Shown here: positions 25,801 through 38,061 of the stretch, piece after piece
Layout: each line of letters begins with the position of its first letter
How positions within the stretch are numbered: position 1 is the first letter of the stretch
Assembly (NCBI GenBank): GCA_021029095.1
Contig: JAJOHG010000035.1
Span: 280,576-344,575 of the forward strand
DNA from: Phellopilus nigrolimitatus
Taxonomy: Eukaryota > Basidiomycota > Agaricomycetes > Hymenochaetales > Hymenochaetaceae
Direction: 5' to 3'
DNA length: 64,000 bases
The notes under the pieces: model-generated
The model's database searches: none
What the model was told of the DNA's origin: nothing
Seen by the model: the letters and a program-made list of their open reading frames with translations, nothing else
Made by a program: the position numbers and the translations under genes

Positions 25801-26722
25801 TGTCTCACATAAGAAAGGACACTTTTTCACCTGCCAGCCATGTGAATATAACCAAAAAAAGGCCAAAGCACTTGTCCTTCTTCGGAGTCGAGGTTTCCAT
25901 TTTGTTGTGTGGGTCTCTGGGAAGTGCAATCGATGTAAACGGTGTGTTGCTCCGCTCCACTTCGAAAGACTTTCGTAAATCCAGGCACAATATTGCAACG
26001 GTTTCAGCCTCTCATAGCATCACTACTTCCTATACACAACCGCGGAGACTGGATACGTGCTGTGTGATACGTACCCGGCTTTCCTAAATCCTGAACGGTT
26101 TGATTTTAAGAGGCAAGGCCCGGGCCACGCGAAAGAGTGAATTACGTCATTACATCGGCCTCGGCCGGACCTAAGCGAGCCACCCTTTCCTGCCAGCACA
26201 CACCGAGGAGACCCACCAACTATCATTGCCTTAACTTGTTTACGTCTAAAACAACTTTCTTTGGCGCATACTTTGCTATTCACGCTCTCTGTGGGAATGA
26301 ACGTATCCGCGGTCTAGATATTTATTTTGGACTGGAATCTCTCTAATTGTTTATGAGAATTCTTACTAGAGCACGCAACTATGAACGTTGCTTACCGCAG
26401 GTATCCATTATAATCACAGCTATAAGCTTCGGAAGTACAGAACCTGTGTCGCGAAATGATTGCAGGGCACGACAAGGACGGGAATTGTAATCACTGACGC
26501 CATTTTCAACGTTCCTGCGAATACATTGTCTCTGGCACACAGAGCGAGACCATTATCTATGCCATACGATAAGTCGTCCGGCGAGGAACCAGGATTAGTG
26601 CATTCCATTCTATAGCGACCTGAGCACGTTCGCGACATCAATAGCTCAAATGAAACCGAAGTCATCTCTTCAAAGAACCTGCAAAAGGGCTTGTTACCCC
26701 GGCATTTTGTTAGCACAACACC
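19897..26722. other. Gene-poor stretch without a supported gene
   Basis: Open frames are short and rarely exceed 100 codons; the longest (24205-24603 minus, 132 codons; 25406-25750 plus, 114 codons) show no domain. A pair of plus-strand exons at about 25120-25360, joined by a good GTGAGT intron, would give a 60-residue Lys/Arg-rich peptide of unknown nature. The first few hundred bases are the likely promoter of the 19896 gene. There is no clear repeat, tRNA or transposon end that I could recognise. This could be decayed accessory DNA. Confidence 0.35.
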
Positions 26723-26899
26723 ATGGTGAGCAAACCTCATAAACGTATTGCTGCTAATACTCTTCCAAGAAAACAGGACAGCTGGGATGGAGAGACTGAC
26801 CTTCAGTTTCCGGTTCCGATGCAAATGGGTCCTCGCAAAACAATCGAGAAGAGAAGGTGGTCACTGCCTTACTGCATGCAATGCCACTTCATCAAGAAA
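26723..26899 (+). pseudogene. Zn2Cys6 first half-cluster fragment
   Basis: An open frame from the ATG at 26723 leads to C-MQ-C-HFIKK, preceded by basic residues (IEKRRW) as in the intact cluster genes. The next bases are GCATGC, close to the GC donor used in the 19896 gene. I could not find a proper second half downstream: the region near 27035-27090 has cysteines (CLHAERPTLAC) but wrong spacing. It is probably a decayed copy. Confidence 0.35.
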
Positions 26900-27912
26900 G
26901 CATGCGTTAGTTAGTCTGAGCGGCTGTCCTACTCGTTTCGATTCGATCCAATTCAAAAACTAATGCTGCGTGTTTTGTATCAGGACATTGGCGCTATTCT
27001 CGATTTCAAACGTCGACCTGGAGCGGTTCAAGAGGCATGTCTTCATGCAGAGAGACCTACATTGGCATGTCCAATTGTCTGTTTTCCGGAATCGACGAGA
27101 AACGGGTGGCCTCTCTTAACCACGAGCCCAAGTGTGCACAAAAAATGAGATTGCTTCGTGTCAACAAGGCAATGAAATTTTACTGCAGATTCCCTTGATA
27201 CGAACACAACAGCCAGCGACCTCTGCGCCATCGAAAAGTACAGAAGTCGGAAGAAATGTAAATAAGCCCACAATGAAGGACTATTGACCGGTCATTCATC
27301 AGACCGGCTGACCACTCCGAGGACATAGCCAGCGTTGTTCCGCGAATGAGTCGCAGTTGCTATACATTACAAATCTGCGCACAGTGACTACCGGCTATCA
27401 ACCACCTGGGTAATATCAATCTAATCTACCCGCCTGCCGGGCAAAAGGCGAATGCATAAATTACGTTGGCATTTTCTTATCGCGGTACTCATCGAGGCGG
27501 TCCAGCTCCAACTTCCGAGAAGCGTCTCTGGGCTACACCTTTTCTAACCCTGTGATGTATCGCTAGCAAGATGTCATTCGTATATCTGTGGCACCCGGGC
27601 CATGCATCCGAACACTGAAACCAGTGAGTTTTCTCCTCACAATTATTGCACAGGCCGATTGAGAATGCTGGAGATTCATCACATGCAGCGCGTCCATACT
27701 CCTGCAGGGCGTATTCTAGTTACAACACGCTTTTGAAAGGCCGAAAACGGGACTTTGCGCCTCCAATTAATGTTGTTAACGGTGCACATGTTCTCTGCTC
27801 ACAGCTTAATCTCACCTTGCGCCTCGCAAGTAGAGCAACTGCCGTACTTCCGCGCACAATATAGCTATAGCTTGTTCTTAGGAATGGGAGTGCAGGATTT
27901 AATGAAAGTATT

Positions 27913-27934
27913 AAAAAAAAAGGGGGGGGGGGGG
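27913..27934. repeat. A9G13 homopurine tract
   Basis: Nine A are followed directly by thirteen G, flanked by GTATTA and TTAAATAC. It lies 136 bp upstream of the cluster gene at 28070, in its presumed promoter. Confidence 0.85.
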
Positions 27935-28069
27935 TTAAATACAGTTTTCCAACCCTCCAACAACTCATCTCTTTCTCATCTCTCCCCCGGTATGTCTTTT
28001 GCGGGGCATCTCATTTACTTTATCTTACATTTTCATCCTTCACATAAGAGCGTATAACAAGGATCGTCG

Positions 28070-28411
28070 ATGTCGCAATCCAGCCAATATCCGCCCTTCA
28101 ATCACACATATATAAACCATGATCAGAAATCATTGGCGTCTACTAATGGTTACCCGGCACGTCCTACGGCGTGTGACGCCTGTAGGAAGATCCATACGAA
28201 AGTAAGCTCTATTTATACGATTTATGCAAGAATTTGTTTGTTAAGGTTTTTACACTGACATGTCTGACCTAGTGTGAAAGGGCAAATCCGAACCAGGCTT
28301 GCGCTCGGTGCACCAAAAAGGCTATACCGTGTGTGGTGAGATATATCAGTGACTCAATTTGATCTCAGTGCCGATTTGCAAAACTTCTGCTTTCAGATTT
28401 CGTCGAAGTAG
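28070..28411 (+). CDS. Zn2Cys6 cluster gene, truncated after the cluster (about 69 aa)
   Basis: Exon 1 is 28070-28201 (44 codons) and exon 2 is 28273-28335 (21 codons). The cluster is C-DA-C-RKIHTK-C, eight residues, C-AR-C-TKKAIP-C (CX2CX6CX8CX2CX6C), with the usual phase-0 intron before the third Cys. After the last Cys the donor GTGAGA leads to an acceptor at 28396 and a stop four codons later (ISSK). One base of frame shift would open a basic RRSRTSQ segment typical of cluster linkers, so a frameshift mutation or a missed splice site is possible. Alternative acceptors give other short tails. It may be a mini-protein with only the DNA-binding cluster, or a pseudogene. Confidence 0.5.
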
Positions 28412-28912
28412 AACAAGCCAAGGCGTAAACTTGAGCAAAACGGCTTTCTCTTGAATTTGACAATGCATCGCGGACATACCAAAGCTCGGATTGCACATTT
28501 TTAGTCACTGTGTAATCTTCATTTTACCCTCCTCATATCAGCCCGGAGACCGGAGATACCATATTATACCAAATATACCCTATACCCGTTTGAGTCTTGG
28601 AGTGCAATATCCGAAGACTAATCTGCCAAAATTTGCTCAACACGAAAGAGGAAATCAGACAAGCAAATAAAGAAAATCTTCTCAGTCAGAGGCTTAGATG
28701 GCGAGGGGTACGCGGGAAGCATTGATTTTGCATTAGACAGATTCAAACTGAAAGTCTACAGGTGGGCCCGTGATAACTGACGAGCAAATAGTGAGACTGG
28801 TAAGTCGCAATTCAAACTTATAATAGCAGTATACTCGAATGCATACCAACGCCAGAACTGACCGAACAAGCCCATATCCATGACGGCACTTGTGTTGCGA
28901 CTGCCAGCGCGA

Positions 28913-30090
28913 CTATGCAAACTGATCGTCACGTTGTGCCCACCAGTGTCGATAAGACCCTGGCCCAGAGCAGCACCAAAAACGGGCCATCGGGTCCTCG
29001 TGTTCCCTGACGCACAGAGTCGACGGGGCCTCGATCATCGGCTCGAGAATATCTGCAGTGTCTTGAAGTCCAGTTCCTATACAGGAAATACCAAGGTCAA
29101 GCGTAACATCGCAACGCACGTGAAAGTCGTGACTCTCACTGACTCGGAGATGCATAACCCTTAGTACCTGGCCAGGCTTCTTCAAGAACTCGAAGGCGAG
29201 GAGGGTGACCGCTGTACGACAAACCCATCAAAGGTTTTGGAAATAGAGACACGGAGAAGTTTTCGAATGGGGCCTTTTTTTGAAAAGCCTGCATGTGTGC
29301 GAGAAACAGTATAGACACCGCTATAGCGGAATCCTAGAAACAAGTGAGTAAATATACGGAACTATTGGCATCTTCACCTTCTCTGCTAGAAGCATTTTTA
29401 CCACGTCTTTAAACTGTTCCCGTCGACCATAATAAAGGAAAGCTAGCCTGACTGCAAGGTCACGGATGATCTTCTCGTGCTGTGCTTCCTCGCGCCAGCA
29501 GCTCATCTGCATATCTCCCGTCTGCGGTACCGAGCATGATGATACCCATGTCGTACCCCGCAATTTCAAAAGCACCTGCGGGGCCGTAAACGCCACTTCC
29601 TTGAGGCTGTTGTAGGACTGCTCGTTATTGTCATCCATACCAGCGATATGGGGCCGTGCCATGCTGAACGAATTTGTTGTTTGTTGCGATCCAGAGATTG
29701 TCAAGCAGATAACTTTTGATATCGCAAACCAACACTAGATCCTACGTCAAGTCCCAGAGCTTGTAGTGAATTGCCTTTCGAGTACCGAGTTCCTTGTGTT
29801 CCCTGAGGGAGGCTCCTATCGCCCGACGGTAGATGCGTGAAAGAAACCAAGGCCGCCTGTCGAACCCAATTCGTCGCCTTCTAACCATTCCAAATTCCTG
29901 CGAAGAGGTAATTCCTAAATGCACGACAGCATCATAGACAAATATTTCTGATTCAAAAACGAACCGAGAACGCTATCAGCTATCTATGTTGCCTTGCAAA
30001 ATGTATGGAACGCACATTTATGTTCTTCAAGAAGAGCGAGTCACCCTTGTTGTTCTTCTTCAAAAGCTGCAGATACAATTTTACAGATTC
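28913..30090 (-). CDS. Unrecognised multi-exon gene, 5' end unresolved
   Basis: The supported 3' exons are 29521-29378 (48 codons), 29333-29168 and 29076-28913, all in frame and ending in TAG. Upstream exons can be chained in phase 0 at about 29630-29580, 29750-29660, about 29810-29780, 29970-29880 and about 30080-30020. The model includes the strings YDAVVHLGIT and DLVLVCDIKSYLL, an amphipathic stretch (EEAQHEKIIRDLAVRLAFL) and a Trp-rich end (YRHWWAQRDD). YDAVVHLG faintly recalls pyroglutamyl peptidase I (D-x-VxHxG), but the catalytic Cys/His context was not found, so I do not assign it. Exon phasing supports a gene; the function is unknown. Confidence 0.35.
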
Positions 30091-32358
30091 TTGACCGGTT
30101 AAGTCTTGTCAGAGCTTGTTATACGCCTCTGTCCACCCCAGAAAACCGAAAAGAGTGATAGCCAAGCCAATGGAGAAAAGAGAAATGATAGGTTATAGCC
30201 AAACGAACAAAAGGGCGAGAGCAAGGGGAGAAAGAGCACACCGTCCGCTAGATGAATCTCAGTCCCAAGGTTCGGCGGGGGAGGAATAACGACAGTGTAG
30301 CTGTGCTACCCACTCTCGAATTGGTCGCGAGCATGTCCTCCTGTGTTGTCGATGCTTTGCCCATGACTCGCCATCCTGAGGCTGCGTGAATGTAAGCAGA
30401 AGTATGGGTACGACCGTTCTGCCATTTCGGTGCTGTTCATCTCTCTCCTGCCAACAGCGCTCGCGATCCCTCATCTACTTATTCGTTGCCTCCGCTTCTC
30501 TGTCGGCGTAGCAGTCGGTGTCAGGGTTTTCGCTGTTTATCGACGTGTCGCACATATCTATTTGAGGTTTTCGTGAAGAGACATGGTGAAAGTAATATTA
30601 TAACATACTTCTTATACTTCTTAGCCAAACACCTCGCAATGCCAGTGTCACGAAAGGTGCTGGTTCGGCTTGACCGTAGCGAGTCCACATGGCTTTGTAA
30701 GTCGATTACGATTTCGGCTAAATAAATTCGACTCCGACATACAGTACATGAATGCTACTGACAACAAAAACCTGGCAGGCTTGAATCCGTCATGCTGAAG
30801 ACTCGCCTACAGGAATTCAGCAAGAATCGCTCACCAAGACAGCTGTCTGACGAGCGAAACCGTAGACTAGATTCGCCGCCAATGTCCTAATCAACAACAT
30901 CGCGTGCCAAATGACGACGTTGTCCACGTACCTTGACATATTCATTCAAGCTTAATGTGATGGTAGGCATCGCTGGTATTAACTGAGGGATGTTCGCTCG
31001 CTAATAGGCCTAAAACGATGTGTCGGTACGTTAAAGGGAAAAAGGATATTTCTGCCTGTCAAAGGTACGTTCCCTAACAGTCAGTCTGGTATCCGCGCTC
31101 TCTTGATAGACGATTGACATTTTCCGTGAGGTAGCGCCTGGGACTTGAAGCTTGAAACGACCTATTAAGTTCACCATTTGGTCGTTATCAGCATGGCCGA
31201 GAGGTAGCCTCATAAGACAACAACATACAGCACAGAATTAGCTGGAGATTATGTTGAATCTTGATGAGACAGTCTTCAACGAAAAACGAAAGGCTAACAT
31301 AGTTCGGGTGGTGTTATCACTTCTGCGGGCTCTTGACTGCTTGCTGTCCAAACGAAAAAGTCGATATTGTCCGAAATCAACGACTCGAGAGTGCATCTCA
31401 CTCACCTCGGTAAGTGCCCTTATTCATCGTAACAGGCCTTTTTATGTTGTCCGTGCACGATCGTTTACGAAATCTGCATTGTCCAATCATGCAGGAAACT
31501 CTGAAAAGTGACAGCTGTCATAGAGGCATACTATGATGACTACGATGGCACTTGAAACGTACATCGGAATTCAACAGTGCACCGTACCTTTCTATCCAGC
31601 TCGACCTTTCCGTGCTGATATGGGCCTCTACCCACTGCGACTCCTGTGAACCGTGGATCTGACGGAGGTCTAGTTGAAATTTCTTGAAGCTTTGACACGT
31701 CTTCAACGCGAATGGAAACCAGGATATTGCCCACGTACGTGTAGCTCGCTTGCTCTGCACAATGCCTCACAGCGAAGGATGCGCAGGTTATCTGTTCGTG
31801 AACAATCGGCATGTGTCCAAGAGCTCCATGTGCCCTTTCAGCGAACTTACACTGACGAGCAACGTCTTTCCTCACTAAGGTTGTGGGAGCAGCGCACTCC
31901 TTTTCCTGATGACCATGGCTGATTCATCTTTGCGGCTTTCCTAAGAGACCTTCCCCAAGCTCTGAGATTTATCTGGGTGGTCCAGTGTCAGTTTATGGTC
32001 GAACATTCCGGCTTGACGCGCTCGCTAGTCGACAGCGATGTTGAGCATTGCCGCAATATGTCAAGGCACAGATTAGGATTGGCTCGCGTCCGTCAAGTGA
32101 CTCCCTCATTCCAGTAACCGCCTACCGCCTCCAGTCTTCCTACACCCTCATTTCTTTCATGAACTATTTTCGCTGTCCAAATTTCCGGCGAATCATTTCT
32201 TTGGTCCAAGGCGAACCACGCATATCTCATTTCCGCCCACCCTTGATCAAATCGCACACAAAAGGCCAACGCCTCCAGTGCTTCCTTCGAAAATGTGTTC
32301 GCCTGCAGCCATGGCGCGCGCAGGATATAAGGCGCAGTGACGCTGGGTTGTACAGACA
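30091..32358. other. Intergenic, no supported gene
   Basis: Short frames on both strands only. The minus-strand frame at 31540-31875 and an overlapping frame at 31518-31760 look exon-like, but competing frames are equally open and no domain is visible. The last 200 bp are the presumed promoter of the 32359 gene. Confidence 0.35.
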
Positions 32359-33133
32359 ATGATCATCATGCAAGCGCAAAGTACGCCTCATCAAATGCCC
32401 CCGTACCATGTCTCGAAACGGTCAGATGCGGCGAAGACAAGGAATTACGACAACTGCACCAAGTGCAAGGAACACCATCAGAAGGTAATTCCAGGCGATG
32501 GCTCTCCTCGTGTATACCCACTAATGCGTTCCATACAGTGCAAGGTCGCCTTTAAAGGCGCTTCGTGCGAACGATGCAAAGAATGTGGATATCCGTGCAG
32601 TCTGAAAAGCAGAGGGGGCACCGCGGTTAGCAACATTGCGAACTCTTATTCCTCTGTAAGGATTTCGCTCCTTATAAGGTGTATCCAAACTGACTGTATT
32701 GACACGTTACGTATTTATTAAAGGCCGCAAACAACGCCCATTACGCCATGTCCGTTATCTTGCCAAGTTTGACTTAGCTTCGGGACTAAAACATAACTTT
32801 CTTTTCTCGACAGGAATGACTTACAGCGTGCGGACACGCAGTGCTCCGAAGATACGTTATACGAGCACTGCGATGGTGGGAAGCGTATCGTTTTCTGCGT
32901 CCGTATCGCGGACGACGGTCTCAAGCACGTCTACTTGACTGAGTGCGACGCGAATCTCAACCCGACTGCCCCTCCTGTGGACCTTGGTTCTTGTGTGCGT
33001 CTATCTTCATCCATTCGCAGAGTTCGCGTATATTTTAAATCTAACACTCCCTTAGGACGAGTTCAACCAGAATTGGAACAACGGCCTTGATTCCCTCACC
33101 GTCGACGATCTCATTGCGGCAAGGAACGGTTGA
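32359..33133 (+). CDS. Zn2Cys6 zinc-cluster protein, short (162 aa)
   Basis: The exons are 32359-32484, 32539-32655, 32827-32994 and 33056-33133; all are phase 0, 163 codons with the stop. The cluster is C-TK-C-KEHHQK-C, eight residues, C-ER-C-KECGYP-C (CX2CX6CX8CX2CX6C), and the third Cys is the first codon of exon 2. A basic segment (SLKSRGG) follows. Exon 3 contains a compact acidic/hydrophobic segment (KRIVFCVRIADDGLKHVYL), and the protein ends DDLIAARNG. The exon 3 acceptor (TTACAG) was preferred because it keeps phase and a long open frame. The protein is much shorter than classic Gal4-type factors, so it may be a minimal DNA-binding protein. The function is inferred from the cluster only. 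Confidence 0.65.
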
Positions 33134-35821
33134 TGAGCTCAAACTCAAAGTCTCACCGATCGTCGTGCTTTGCGCTAGAGCGCATTCAGATTCTATATTG
33201 TCGGTTTTACGTACAGCTGACCAGTTATCCAAATCCAATTGAGAGCAAAAAGAACAAGACTACAGATGTTTAGATTGCATTCGTGTCTATGTAAACTTAT
33301 ATTTAGCAATGTACAAATATATCGAGCAACTTCGAATCGAACTTCGTCCAAGATCTCCAATTTTTCAAATTTAGTAAAAGGTACATATTTAGATCTTTGA
33401 AAGACGACTAGAATCGTAACTCAAACTCAAGTCAAGGCTTCGCCTCTTTACTCCACGGGCGAGAGATCGTTTTGTCTCCGTTTTCTCTCACAATTCTTTC
33501 GCCAACGTCATCGTGGATCGTATATACGTAAATACACTGTGGTATGGCCGTCTTCGCCCAGGAATCTGAGAGCACCAGTGTCATACCATCCATGTCGGTA
33601 GGAACACAACCAGTACTTTATGGAAAAAATCAATACAGGAAACGGCAAGAAGAAGAAAAACTAGGCGAACGCCATTGATAGCCACCATCCAGAGGGTCGA
33701 CTTCGCGATCGGTGGGGGAGGCTGCCGGTGCACACATGTCGAATATCAGTTCCATTGTGATTTCATTCTGAAACAATCGATACAAATCCTAATATTAACC
33801 AAGGAAACAATAGGGATCATGTACATACCTGTGCGAGGACATTACCTATCCTGCCCCCCCCCCAAAAAAAAACCTCGATCCCGCCGTTATCCGTGACACG
33901 TACGTCCTACCCCAGTAGATGGCGGGGTGCAAAATAAAGGTATGTCCGCATCTCAAACCAAAGCAGGAAGAGGCCCTAAAATGACTGCACATGGGGAACA
34001 AATCGGTCACATGTGGGTTGGCAGGAACAGAGAAGGGAAAGGCGAGCCGCACCTCCATCGTCGAGAAAACGTAACCGAGTGATTTAAAAAAATCAAATGG
34101 ACACGGCTTGAGCATTAGCGACCGGCGTACAGCGGCGTTACTGAAATGCGCCAAATACACCCGGGAATGACTTCATCAGGCACTAATTATCAATAGCAGA
34201 ACTGCGCCTATAATTCCACCGTATCTATCGGCGAGACATAAACGCAAGTAGCCTTTGTTCACATTTACTTTCCTACCTGCGCATACCTTTCCATTTGGAG
34301 GCTAGTCCCAGAAGCTACAAGCACGTCCGCGCTGCATTGGTCGACGGCTAAAAATCCGGCTATTGCGAACCAGTCTCATCAGCAGCGTGTGCGGAGCTCA
34401 GTACATAAAGAATTTCGGAACTCGCCTTTCCATAACGAGGCCACATCGAGACTGAGACTCGAGAAGAATTGGTATTCCAATTCGAAGTCCATACTCCGGA
34501 AGAAGAAGGAGGAGGAGGACTAGCAGTACACCGCATCCACGTGTACTCTACGTCAGGTCTGTGCATGCTCTGCACAATGCCGACGGCAAGTCCACCGATC
34601 GTGCGATTCTTAGAATACAGTTCCTCGATTCTGCATATACGCCAGCTCCGCGAGCTCGTGTACCTGCTCAAATCGGTGCGTCCTTGGCTGAAAGCGACAG
34701 TACGTTATCTTGAGAGTAGAGGGATACGCACGATGAGCAATGATTGGGTGTAATTCATTTTACAAGGATTTAAATGTGTCTTTAAATCTGATTCGGTCGG
34801 CTTCCTCTGGCATGGCCAACGCCGACGAAGGATACGTGCATCTCGTGAGAGGGGGTTGAGCTAGTAGGGAGATATATGTTATTTCCAGGTAAATTTATCC
34901 AACAGCGTGGCGAGAGCACGATGGTGCCTTGGTACGCGCCGGCGCGGAAGGAAAGGGCCGATGTCTAGAGTTGAGTTAAAAACGTCCGCCTGAGATCTTT
35001 TTATCGCTTCGCGCCGATTCGAATGAACAGAAGCCTTACGAAAAACACGCTTATGAATAATATATATTGTGAAAATTTTACAGACAATGACGTTCAGTCT
35101 CGCATCCATTTGATAGGCGTGTATATCTCACCGTAAAGAAAGGCTCTATCACTTTGTGTCTTGAATCAACTCTTCTTGTTATCAACTTGTACCCGACTAC
35201 ACGTCGGCGTCCCCTTGTTTTCTGCGCGTGTGCAGCACTGGGATCTGGGCTTTTGATCCAGGGCATATCATGAAAACGTAGACGAGATCCCAGACCTCTG
35301 GTAAGCTGAGAATGCAGTGCAGATCGAGAGCCTCAAAACAAACGTTGGGAATCGCGTTTGGATAAGGTCCCATCCGGTACGAGATCGAAAAGGGCCCATA
35401 TGTCTGGGTATGCGCATAGAACGAACCGGAAGATCGATCTGAAAGGAAATTACATAGTAGCAGATGCTGACGCACTACGGCAGAGTTATGCTAGTCAAAA
35501 CCTTTCAATGCCTCGAGCCAAGCTGAGAAAGAGCCAAACTGAAGACGAGAATGATTCCATAACTTCTCTGTTCAATGTATGCTACGATAGCTAGCATCTT
35601 AGATCTGGAAAGAGCCTAAAGTGCTTGCTAAGTGCGTCCGAGATCCTTGCAGCTGGTAGGAAGCGCGTAAAATTGTAACTGGCTGCAGGGCCTGCCGCGC
35701 GTGCCGGATGATTAGTGATCGATTCTGAATAAGCGGAATACGGGCAATTCTGTTCTTTGCTCTATCCACTGCGTGCAATTGCTTGTAACATTTCAACAAA
35801 ACCTCAAAACCTGACAAAAGC
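33134..35821. other. Intergenic, no supported gene
   Basis: Open frames at 34469-34753 (plus) and 35197-35475 (minus) are moderately long, but each overlaps an equally open frame on the other strand and neither shows a domain. A C10A9 tract lies at 33854-33872. EFG1 begins at the right edge. Confidence 0.35.
33854..33872. repeat. C10A9 homopolymer tract
   Basis: Ten C are followed directly by nine A. It recalls the A9G13 tract at 27913 but not as a complement of it. Confidence 0.85.
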
Positions 35822-37069
35822 ATGGGTCCTGTGCGTGCTTCGGCGTCAAATAATCAGATTGGGAACTCGTCATTTGCATCGACCGACCGGGAGTCTCGAA
35901 AAAAACGCGACTCAAACCCATACAACGGCGGTAACTTGAAAGCGAACGATGATGCATCAGACCTTCCAGGTGTGCAAAAACTCAAATCCGCGCTGCGGCA
36001 GACGCGCAGGCTTCTCGAAAAGGTGCGCTTTATGCTATGCTTCCCAAGAAAACAGAGAAGTTCGATCATCTGGTTCTGGTTCTAACCTTCTGGGCCAGGA
36101 TACTCTGGCGGCTGACGTGCGAGTGGAGACCGAACGGCGCTTGAGAGCGCTTGAGGCAGATCTAGAAACAGCGGTGCGCAATAGGAAAGAACGGACACTG
36201 GCGACAAAGTATCACAAGGTCAAGTTCTTTGGTGAGTTTGGCATGAGACGGTTCGCGTGGTCGATTCTCTGATTTAAGGCGTATATGACTTCAAAAGAGC
36301 GCAAAAAGGTATCGCGCAAAATTAAACAGGTGAAGAAGGAGTTGGCCGCGGCGGAGGCAGATTCATCTGCATCGTCAAAGAAGGCGCCGACACAGTTAGA
36401 ACATGCGCTCTTCGAGTTGCGCGTGGATCTACACTACATCCTCGTGCGTGCCATACACCGATTTTTCGCTTCTTCGACTCCTACTTCCCGCTTCCTCCCC
36501 TCCTATACTTCCTTCATTTCCTGCTTATCCGCAGCATGTTCGCGTTTATCCGAGTACCAGCGCTGAAAGACCACCTTTGCTGACGGGCCGATTTGTGTTC
36601 GTTTCAGAATTACCCGAAGCTCGAGAAGTACATCGCTCTTTATCCTTCTGATTCCGAGAGACCGGATCCAGAGGAGACTGTTCCAGAGCAGTCTGAAACG
36701 ACCGCGCGGCGAAAGGCATTGCGCGAGCGCATTCGGGAGATGATGGATGCGGGAGAACTCAATGGCGAGCCCGAGCTCGAACACGAGATGGACATCAATA
36801 GAAATAACTCTATTTCCGCGCCGCATCGAGCCATCGAACCTGTCTCCGCTCCCAAGGTAGAGAAGTTCCAGAAGAAGGGGCGAGAAAAGAGTGGCAGAGA
36901 TGGTAGACCTACGGATAGCGCTCGCGCCCCAGGAAAGGTCGCACAAAAGGTCACGCAGAGGGGAAAGGAGAAGACGAAGGCGGGCGGTGTTGCCGACGAT
37001 GATTTCTTTGATGCTGGGCCGGAGTCCGCGTCCGACTCGGACGCCGGTTCAGGATCCTTTGGAGAATGA
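35822..37069 (+). CDS. EFG1: rRNA-processing protein Efg1 (313 aa)
   Basis: Nucleolar protein needed for maturation of 18S rRNA in the small-subunit processome pathway (known for yeast Efg1). The exons are 35822-36022, 36099-36231, 36298-36443 and 36608-37069; phases agree and give 314 codons with the stop. Family hallmarks in order: an LPG..KLKSALRQTRRLLEK start (about residues 50-67), LAADVRVETERRLRALEADL, the core KYHKVKFFERKKVSRKIKQ (about 105-125), then ALFELRVDLHYI and NYPKLEKYIALYPSD. The C-terminal half is Lys/Glu/Ser-rich and ends in an acidic Asp/Ser tail, as usual for Efg1. The third-exon acceptor (CAAAAG) was chosen because only it restores the FFERKK core. The protein is of typical length and is a conserved island among accessory genes. 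Confidence 0.93.
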
Positions 37070-37529
37070 CGAAGTTCCGGGAATATTGATGCGAAGGCTA
37101 GAGGCGAGCATTAATCTTTACCCCCTGCGATCCTAATATCCTAGAATTGCTTTTGTGCCTTTTCTCTTTAGAGAAACGAGCGCCTATTGCGCCGCCATCG
37201 TCATGAGCGTCTGCCACAGCATTTTCGCGAACCGGATTCAACGCAAACACGTTCACCCCGAGTAGGCATGTGGAGCATTCATCCTTCATTTTGAAAAGAT
37301 AGGGAAGAGATGGCTTGTGGGGTGGGAAACGTTGGATGTGTATCTGAGCTGTCTGATATTCTAACTGGATCTGTGTGCGTTTACACCGAACCACCTTCAT
37401 AGCCTTGTGTATATAACACTGTTTTCGAATTCTCAGTAATCGATCAGTCGTATATGTGCTACGTGTGCTCTATATCTGGTGGGTTCAGGGGATCGACATT
37501 GTGTGGACGTTCAGCTGGGTAATTTGGGT

Positions 37530-37780
37530 AATTGGGAAAGTTCCCAGAAGAAAAGAAGAAAATGACAAGATAGTGGACATAGGAAAAGGAAATAGCCAGA
37601 AAAGAATAGATCGCCAGGAGGTCGAGATATGAAATATTTGCAAATGTTGATTTTCGGTAACTGGGAAAGTAACCAGAAGAAAAGAAAAATCCGACGCACG
37701 AGGAAAGACAGCGGATAGAGGAAAAGAAACTCGGTAAAAGAAAATAAGTCCGTCAGGAGGTCAAGAAATGAAGTAAAAAG
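37530..37780. repeat. Diverged tandem duplication, period about 129 bp
   Basis: Two copies start at about 37530 and 37659. Shared blocks include GGGAAAGT, CCAGAAGAAAAGA, GGAAAAG and CAGGAGGTC followed by GAtATGAA/GAaATGAA. The region is purine-rich and does not look coding. Confidence 0.65.
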
Positions 37781-38061
37781 GAACGATGTGTTTCTTGAGG
37801 GTTTAAATGTCTACGTATTGACTCTAATCGAGTCGCCATATGGACAGAGACATCGTAGGTCAAGTTGCCAGAACGCTCGCTAAGGTGTTGTACTCAGCTC
37901 GATTTCGGCCGCTACGCATACAATTTCAACGTCAATGCGCTATAGCCAGCTGTTCAAGCTCCTGACGTCTCCCAAAGTTCGTAAAATAAGCTCCCGTGCG
38001 TTGTCGTGAAACCGCTGCTGGGTGTCTGTACAGCGCATGCATAGGGTTGATTTAGATGACC

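Noticed and set aside
28913..30090. Pyroglutamyl peptidase I assignment from the YDAVVHLG string
   Set aside because: The N-terminal TGF-PF motif and the catalytic Cys/His contexts are missing, so only an unknown gene is reported.
34360..34753. Opposing open frames, one resembling a folded domain (FQFEVHTPEEE)
   Set aside because: Both strands are open over the same stretch and I could not attach further exons or recognise the domain.
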